Shown: piece after piece, positions 19,992 through 24,616 of the stretch | Position numbering within the stretch: position 1 is the first letter of the stretch | How the letters are laid out: every line of letters begins with the position of its first letter | Virus record (IMG/VR): IMGVR_UViG_3300006919_006398 | Coordinates: 1 to 24,616 of that record | DNA length: 24,616 nt | Origin: a virus | Reading direction: 5' to 3' (one strand) | The notes under the pieces: model-generated | Databases searched by the model: none | What the model was told of the DNA's origin: nothing | Seen by the model: the letters and a program-made list of their open reading frames with translations, nothing else | Position numbers and translations under genes: made by a program

Positions 19992-22900
19992 CAAACCACC
20001 TTCCTTAACATCAAAGACTGGGACGGGCTATCACTATAAGAAACCCTCTTAGAAGTAACCCAATACTCACCATTAATTATATCAAAAGCATCAAGACTTG
20101 TAATCCTAATCCTGTCACCTGTCATAACTTTAGGAGTCAACAGAGTATTCAAATTTAAAACAGGAACAGGATCGCTCATTTTTGAAATAATAAAATTAGC
20201 AATCTTTTGTCCGTGATCAAAATCAGTAATAAAAGGATTCTCAATAACAACTTCTTTCAAACCATAAAGACGTATATTCTCACTCAAGTTTGCAGACTGC
20301 TCCTTGATTTGACTCTTCTGCTCAGTAAGCAAAACAGGAGTGCCAGAAACAGCAGTAAAAGCAACTTTCTCCGTAACAGGATCTGTACCTTCAGCAAACA
20401 CAAAAGTTCCTTTATCAACATTAGCATTAGCAGAAATCACAAGCTCTGCCCCATAAGCCTCAGGATTCCACTTAAGAATATCAATCTCAGGAGGATACTC
20501 AAATCTAATCCCAGTAATAAAAGGATCTTTAACCTCAAAAGCAGGAGCTTTATCATACTTAAGATCCCAATACCTAGCTTCACGAACAGCAGTGTTAGCC
20601 GAATGAGAAACAGCATCAGTACCAAACTGACCCCTTTCTAAACCACCAAAAGTATTATCAGATTTAGAACTATACTTAATAATTTCACTATCAATAACTA
20701 AATACCCTGCCTTAAAGAAAGGTGGATCAGTAGTTGAAGAAACAGTCATGACATTGGCACTAGCAGAAAGATTAGACTCAAGATTAACAACAGCCAGAGT
20801 CGTCGGAGAATCAGCCCTCCACAAAGATTGAACACCAACCAAATTGCTTGAAAGACCCGCAATCTTTACAACAACCTTATTAGCCTGCAACTGAACATTA
20901 TAACTAGCATCAATAATATTAGTATCATCATCAATAGTAACCTGAGTGTTAGCGTGCTGATCAATTGAAGGCTCAAAGAAAGCATAAAAATGCTCATAAC
21001 GTGCTTTATTTTCTTCATCAATATAAAAACGACCAAGATCCGCCAAAGTCACTTGCTCAATAATATCTTTAATAGAAGACTCATTGCCATACAGGAAAGG
21101 ATAAGTCGTAAGAGGCTGCATAACCGCTTCCGTATACCTATTCCCAACTTCAGAAGCAGTTAAAGTCTTCTTGTAAATCAAAAACTGATCGCAGAAAAAA
21201 TCTTTTAAAGATACCGGCGAGACCTCACCAGTCCCGATAAGGTAGTAAGCATTCCTGCCACCGAAGGCGATATCGCAATTGTTCCATGAAGCAATAGACC
21301 CCACAACAGACAAAGTGTCTTCCAAAACTCCATTTATGTAGTACTTAAGATCAGATCCATCAAAAGTCACAACGATGTGACTCCAAGCACTAGCCTCAAG
21401 AGGGCCAGAAGATTCAACATACTCAGTTCCACTAGAAGTAACCACCTTAAACCCGTTTGCAGTTGAGCTATTGTAAAACTCAAACCCCGCAGTAGGAGTC
21501 GAAGAGTGATTAAAAGAACTTAAATACGCATAGTCGCTAGAAAAGCCACTACTATTAGGTTTAATATAAAGTTCAAAACTCCACTGGCCAGTATAGTTTT
21601 CACTAGTAGAGTTGTTTAAATCCCAAGATAAATCATAAGGAAGCCTCATATACTTTTCACTAGTAAATCTAACCGATTTGTTTTCAGGGTCAGATGTCAA
21701 ACCACCAGAAGAATTAACGTTAGCCTCACCAATATAAATACCATCATTAGTAGTCTTATTACGATCAGTCGAACCAGCAGTATAAGGTGCATCTTTAGAA
21801 CCAATACGATCCAATGCAGCCATTGTGTAGCAATTCTCAGCAGGAACTGACGACAAAGGATCGGACCCAATAGCATACTGCAAATACATGCTAAACTCAT
21901 CGTTCCCATTTGTAGAAACAGTATGATAAGCCTCAATTCTTAACTTATAAGGTTTTCCAGCAACAAGATTTACAATCTCCGATTCAAGATCAGAGTACAC
22001 ACCAATCCCCACAGGATGAGCCACATACTCATCAAGAATTAAAGTATCTTCAAGATAGAGGCGCACACCGCCATGAGCAATTCCAACTGCAAGAATTTGA
22101 TCGCCAGAGTCTGGTGGAACATAGTATCCATCAAAGACCATGTTGTAGTAATCAGAAATAGTTTCACCATTGACATCAGTAAAGCTAAAGTCAACAATGT
22201 CTAACGCCAGTCCAGCCGTATACGCATTATCAGCAGAGTTAAAGGTGTAGTCAGGCAAAGTAAAAGCAATGTCCCCCATAGCCTTCTCTAGATCACTAAG
22301 CTGCCTATCTAGAGCATCAGCAATAATATCTTTTACCTTATTGTAACGACCAGCGGGCAAAGCAAAAAATCTACCTCGCAAACCATTTTTAACCGGAATA
22401 GTTGTACCATCACGATCAGCAACCGACTCAGAAAAATTTAAATGAAGAATAGCTTCTTTTTGTTTAGCCGAACGATCAAAAGTATTCAACGATTTGATGT
22501 CAGCCTTAGGGAAATTAACATTCATCATCAACGACTGAACAGCGTCAGCAGTCGTAACGCCTTCCATAAAGAAACCGTTAGTAATAACTTTCTCAGAAGC
22601 AAACTTATTAAAATCAGTAGAAGAAGCGCTAACAGCCATACTGCCAGTATCACTTGACCACTCATCTACATAGCTTTTGACAGCCGTAGGATATTCGTAA
22701 GTCTCAAAAACAACTTTTGTACCAGCAGCATGGCTTCTTGCAATAGAATTATTATATCCTCGCTCGGCAGCAGTAAGGGTATACGTATCATCCTTAGATG
22801 AAATTAAGACATACTCTCTAGTGTAATTATCAGGATCGATAATCATCACATACTCATCACCAGAACCGCCATCAGGAAATTCGATTGTATTGTCAACAGA

Positions 22901-23887
22901 AATAGTTGTAGCGGAGTTGCTTAAAGACGCTCTCAGATTAGACTCAATGTACAGAGAGTCTGATTTTTTTATTTGCCATCCCAATGCAGTCTCAATAGAA
23001 ACATTCTTCTTCATGTACTGACCATAAGTCGAAGAACTATTAAAGACACTATAATCTTTATCTGTATTATCAATATTCAAAGAAACAGTATTATTACCGG
23101 AACCAGCAATCGGAAGTTCCGTAACATGAAGATCCCTAGTGAAATCAATATCTGCACTAATGATATCATCACTGATATCAGTCTGATACATTACATTTAC
23201 TTCTTGAACTCTAGCATAGTCTACTGGGTTTCTAGTTGATAAGACTTCAATCTCAACTTCATTAATTGTTTCATGACCAACGGACTCAGGAAGATAGTGA
23301 CTGTATGAATATTCATCTTCATTTATAGTTATAACCTCTGTGTACAGCGGACTTGGGACACCAGCGTCATTACTTCTAACAGTCAATCTGTATGTATGAA
23401 CTTGACCATAAAATTCAGATGTAAACACTTTAATCATGTTGCAGGCTCTATCATCAAAAGTAAAAGTAACTGTTGGGTTATTAGTAAACTCATAACCACC
23501 ATAAGTAGCATTAACATTAGATGTAGAAACAGAACCAGACCACCAACCGAACTCGTAGTCATCATCAAGATCATTAGGCATAACAAACCAGTTGCCATCT
23601 GCCCTGATAACAGAACCATTTTTGTCCTTAGCACCTGCTACAGCCCAAGTAAATGACTGGCGCTCGTAGCCATTCACAGCCTGCTCCGGTGAGAAATAGT
23701 AACCAAGATCACCCTGATCTGTAGACACATGCTGGTTATTCACATCCACAGAAGAAGACAAGCCAGTAATATTCTTACTCTCTAGCCAGTTAACAACAAC
23801 TTTAGGCTTTAACCTTTGAGAAGGAGAAACTATCTTACTATCAAACGTAGAACTTAAAGTTTTTCCATGAATATCTTTAGTTAACAA
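19991..23887 (-). CDS. Large tail protein with PA14-like and LamG-like modules
   Basis: 1298 residues from TTG 23887, directly after the upstream stop, with GGAGGAA at spacing 7. The N-terminal about 300 residues are beta-rich (a baseplate or tail-tip character). A recurring phage module (NLRASLSNSATTISV ... ERGYNNSIARSHAAGTKV) is at 317-394, with a divergent second copy at 1036-1103 (SASANVMTVSST ... LERGQFGTDAVSHSANTAV). Residues about 500-680 resemble a PA14 domain (GLRGRFFALPAG, GVRLYLEDTLILDEY, LVAGKPYKLRIEAYH). Residues about 735-925 resemble LamG/concanavalin (SVRFTSEKYMRLP, WSFELYIKP, WSHIVVTFDGSDLKYYINGV). Both modules bind sugars in other proteins, so host glycan contact is likely. 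The C-terminus (WVTSKRVSYSDSPSQSLML) is typical of tail-tip proteins. Confidence 0.8.
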   Translation of the reverse strand: MLTKDIHGKTLSSTFDSKIVSPSQRLKPKVVVNWLESKNITGLSSSVDVNNQHVSTDQGDLGYYFSPEQAVNGYERQSFTWAVAGAKDKNGSVIRADGNWFVMPNDLDDDYEFGWWSGSVSTSNVNATYGGYEFTNNPTVTFTFDDRACNMIKVFTSEFYGQVHTYRLTVRSNDAGVPSPLYTEVITINEDEYSYSHYLPESVGHETINEVEIEVLSTRNPVDYARVQEVNVMYQTDISDDIISADIDFTRDLHVTELPIAGSGNNTVSLNIDNTDKDYSVFNSSSTYGQYMKKNVSIETALGWQIKKSDSLYIESNLRASLSNSATTISVDNTIEFPDGGSGDEYVMIIDPDNYTREYVLISSKDDTYTLTAAERGYNNSIARSHAAGTKVVFETYEYPTAVKSYVDEWSSDTGSMAVSASSTDFNKFASEKVITNGFFMEGVTTADAVQSLMMNVNFPKADIKSLNTFDRSAKQKEAILHLNFSESVADRDGTTIPVKNGLRGRFFALPAGRYNKVKDIIADALDRQLSDLEKAMGDIAFTLPDYTFNSADNAYTAGLALDIVDFSFTDVNGETISDYYNMVFDGYYVPPDSGDQILAVGIAHGGVRLYLEDTLILDEYVAHPVGIGVYSDLESEIVNLVAGKPYKLRIEAYHTVSTNGNDEFSMYLQYAIGSDPLSSVPAENCYTMAALDRIGSKDAPYTAGSTDRNKTTNDGIYIGEANVNSSGGLTSDPENKSVRFTSEKYMRLPYDLSWDLNNSTSENYTGQWSFELYIKPNSSGFSSDYAYLSSFNHSSTPTAGFEFYNSSTANGFKVVTSSGTEYVESSGPLEASAWSHIVVTFDGSDLKYYINGVLEDTLSVVGSIASWNNCDIAFGGRNAYYLIGTGEVSPVSLKDFFCDQFLIYKKTLTASEVGNRYTEAVMQPLTTYPFLYGNESSIKDIIEQVTLADLGRFYIDEENKARYEHFYAFFEPSIDQHANTQVTIDDDTNIIDASYNVQLQANKVVVKIAGLSSNLVGVQSLWRADSPTTLAVVNLESNLSASANVMTVSSTTDPPFFKAGYLVIDSEIIKYSSKSDNTFGGLERGQFGTDAVSHSANTAVREARYWDLKYDKAPAFEVKDPFITGIRFEYPPEIDILKWNPEAYGAELVISANANVDKGTFVFAEGTDPVTEKVAFTAVSGTPVLLTEQKSQIKEQSANLSENIRLYGLKEVVIENPFITDFDHGQKIANFIISKMSDPVPVLNLNTLLTPKVMTGDRIRITSLDAFDIINGEYWVTSKRVSYSDSPSQSLMLRKVV

Positions 23888-24616
23888 CTACACTTCCTCC
23901 AACTGAATTGAACAATCCCACAAATACATGTCATTATTAATATCACGACGGACAAGGCTTTCAGAATAACCTTTCACTAAAACATTATACTCCGTTTCAG
24001 TATAAGGTGTGACACCATCGCTATCAAGATTCAAAATCTTTAGAGTATGAATATCTGGATCAGCAGCAATCTCTTGAATTTTATCTCTACCAAATCTAAG
24101 ATCAACAGTTTGCTCTCTAGAACTAGGCAACATACTCCAGTCCAAAGAAAAAGATTTACGACCGCTTGATGCCTTATAATACCTACTAGAAGTAGCATTC
24201 CAGTTTTTGTTTTCAACAAAACTTTGGACAACAGAAGTTTGCAACTTACGGTTATGTTCAGTCAATGGTTTACCATCAATCACAACCAAAGTCCTAATAA
24301 CTTGAACATCTTCAATAATGCTAGGGCTAAACTTAGTAGCACCAACAACAAGCCTAGCCTCTCCAGAAATAAGAGAAGTCCCGGGGACAACATTAGAGAA
24401 AGGTGAGCTAACCAGACCACTAAGACTTGTATTAGCATAAACAATTTCTTTACCAACAGCAACCACAATTGCAGCACCAGAAGTAATAGACCCTGTAAGC
24501 AAAATCTCCAAAGCCGTTGCAGACAAATCCCCTGAACCAGACTGATTAACAGGATCAGCATAAGCAATCTTTAAAGAAGTTACAGAAGACGAACCGTCAC
24601 CGGAAAAATCAGCAGA
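23888..24616 (-). CDS. Tail protein, N-terminus beyond the window
   Basis: The frame is open to the right edge, so the start lies outside; 242 residues are visible. An internal TTG at 24526 is not a convincing start because the reading frame continues upstream with plausible Ser/Gly-rich sequence (SADFSGDGSSSVTSLKIAYA). The chain is beta-rich, with a segment (RKSFSLDWSMLPSSREQTVD) and a C-terminus (NNDMYLWDCSIQLEEV) that resemble baseplate or distal-tail proteins. It has no enzyme motif. It abuts the 1298-residue tail gene with no gap (stop then TTG), so the two are likely co-translated and probably adjacent in the virion. Confidence 0.7.
   Translation of the reverse strand, partial: SADFSGDGSSSVTSLKIAYADPVNQSGSGDLSATALEILLTGSITSGAAIVVAVGKEIVYANTSLSGLVSSPFSNVVPGTSLISGEARLVVGATKFSPSIIEDVQVIRTLVVIDGKPLTEHNRKLQTSVVQSFVENKNWNATSSRYYKASSGRKSFSLDWSMLPSSREQTVDLRFGRDKIQEIAADPDIHTLKILNLDSDGVTPYTETEYNVLVKGYSESLVRRDINNDMYLWDCSIQLEEV

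Overview
This 24.6 kb window is part of a tailed bacteriophage genome. Every supportable gene lies on the minus strand, so transcription runs from high to low coordinates. Genes are packed with 1-30 bp overlaps (often ATGA, GTGA or TTGA), and no stretch over 100 bases lacks a gene. A WhiB-family protein (13900-14196), a family confined to Actinobacteria and their phages, points to an actinobacterial host. The AT-leaning composition fits a low-GC aquatic actinobacterium better than a soil streptomycete or mycobacterium; that last step is inference. No integrase, terminase, capsid gene, endolysin, tRNA or CRISPR array is visible here.

In order of transcription (right to left), the window opens with tail genes: a 5'-truncated tail protein (23888-24616), a 1298-residue tail protein carrying PA14-like and LamG-like modules (19991-23887), and a fibre with three 50-residue repeats (17922-19991). 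A small holin-like membrane protein follows with what looks like its own leaderless promoter (17645-17890), then another appendage-type protein (16957-17619), a free-standing HNH endonuclease (16531-16953), a metallophosphoesterase with an N-terminal zinc finger (15295-16464), and a second small membrane protein (15089-15283).

A regulatory block comes next: a zinc ribbon protein, again with a leaderless-type promoter, a MerR-like HTH protein, a small acidic protein and WhiB. It leads into a replication operon: possible helicase accessory protein, DnaB-type helicase, small unknown, DnaG-type primase, probable ssDNA-binding protein, HAD-type nucleotidase, small membrane protein and a bacterial-type DNA polymerase III alpha subunit with a complete PHP metal site. 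After the polymerase come an unusual methyltransferase-kinase-like fusion and a recombination module: RecA/UvsX-like recombinase, small PD-(D/E)XK nuclease, Cas4-like Fe-S exonuclease and RuvC-like resolvase. Several small unknowns are interspersed. The left end holds a small HTH protein, a YkgJ-type cysteine-cluster protein, a 42-residue ORF and a GT4-type glycosyltransferase cut by the window edge.

The points most worth a second look are: a strand-composition gradient across the polymerase gene that peaks at roughly 9.0-10.5 kb and ends abruptly near 10.58 kb beside a perfect GC hairpin; the methyltransferase-kinase fusion; leaderless-type promoters in front of late genes; and a perfect 16-bp inverted repeat inside the fibre gene. 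I did not find a clear new defence or counter-defence system.
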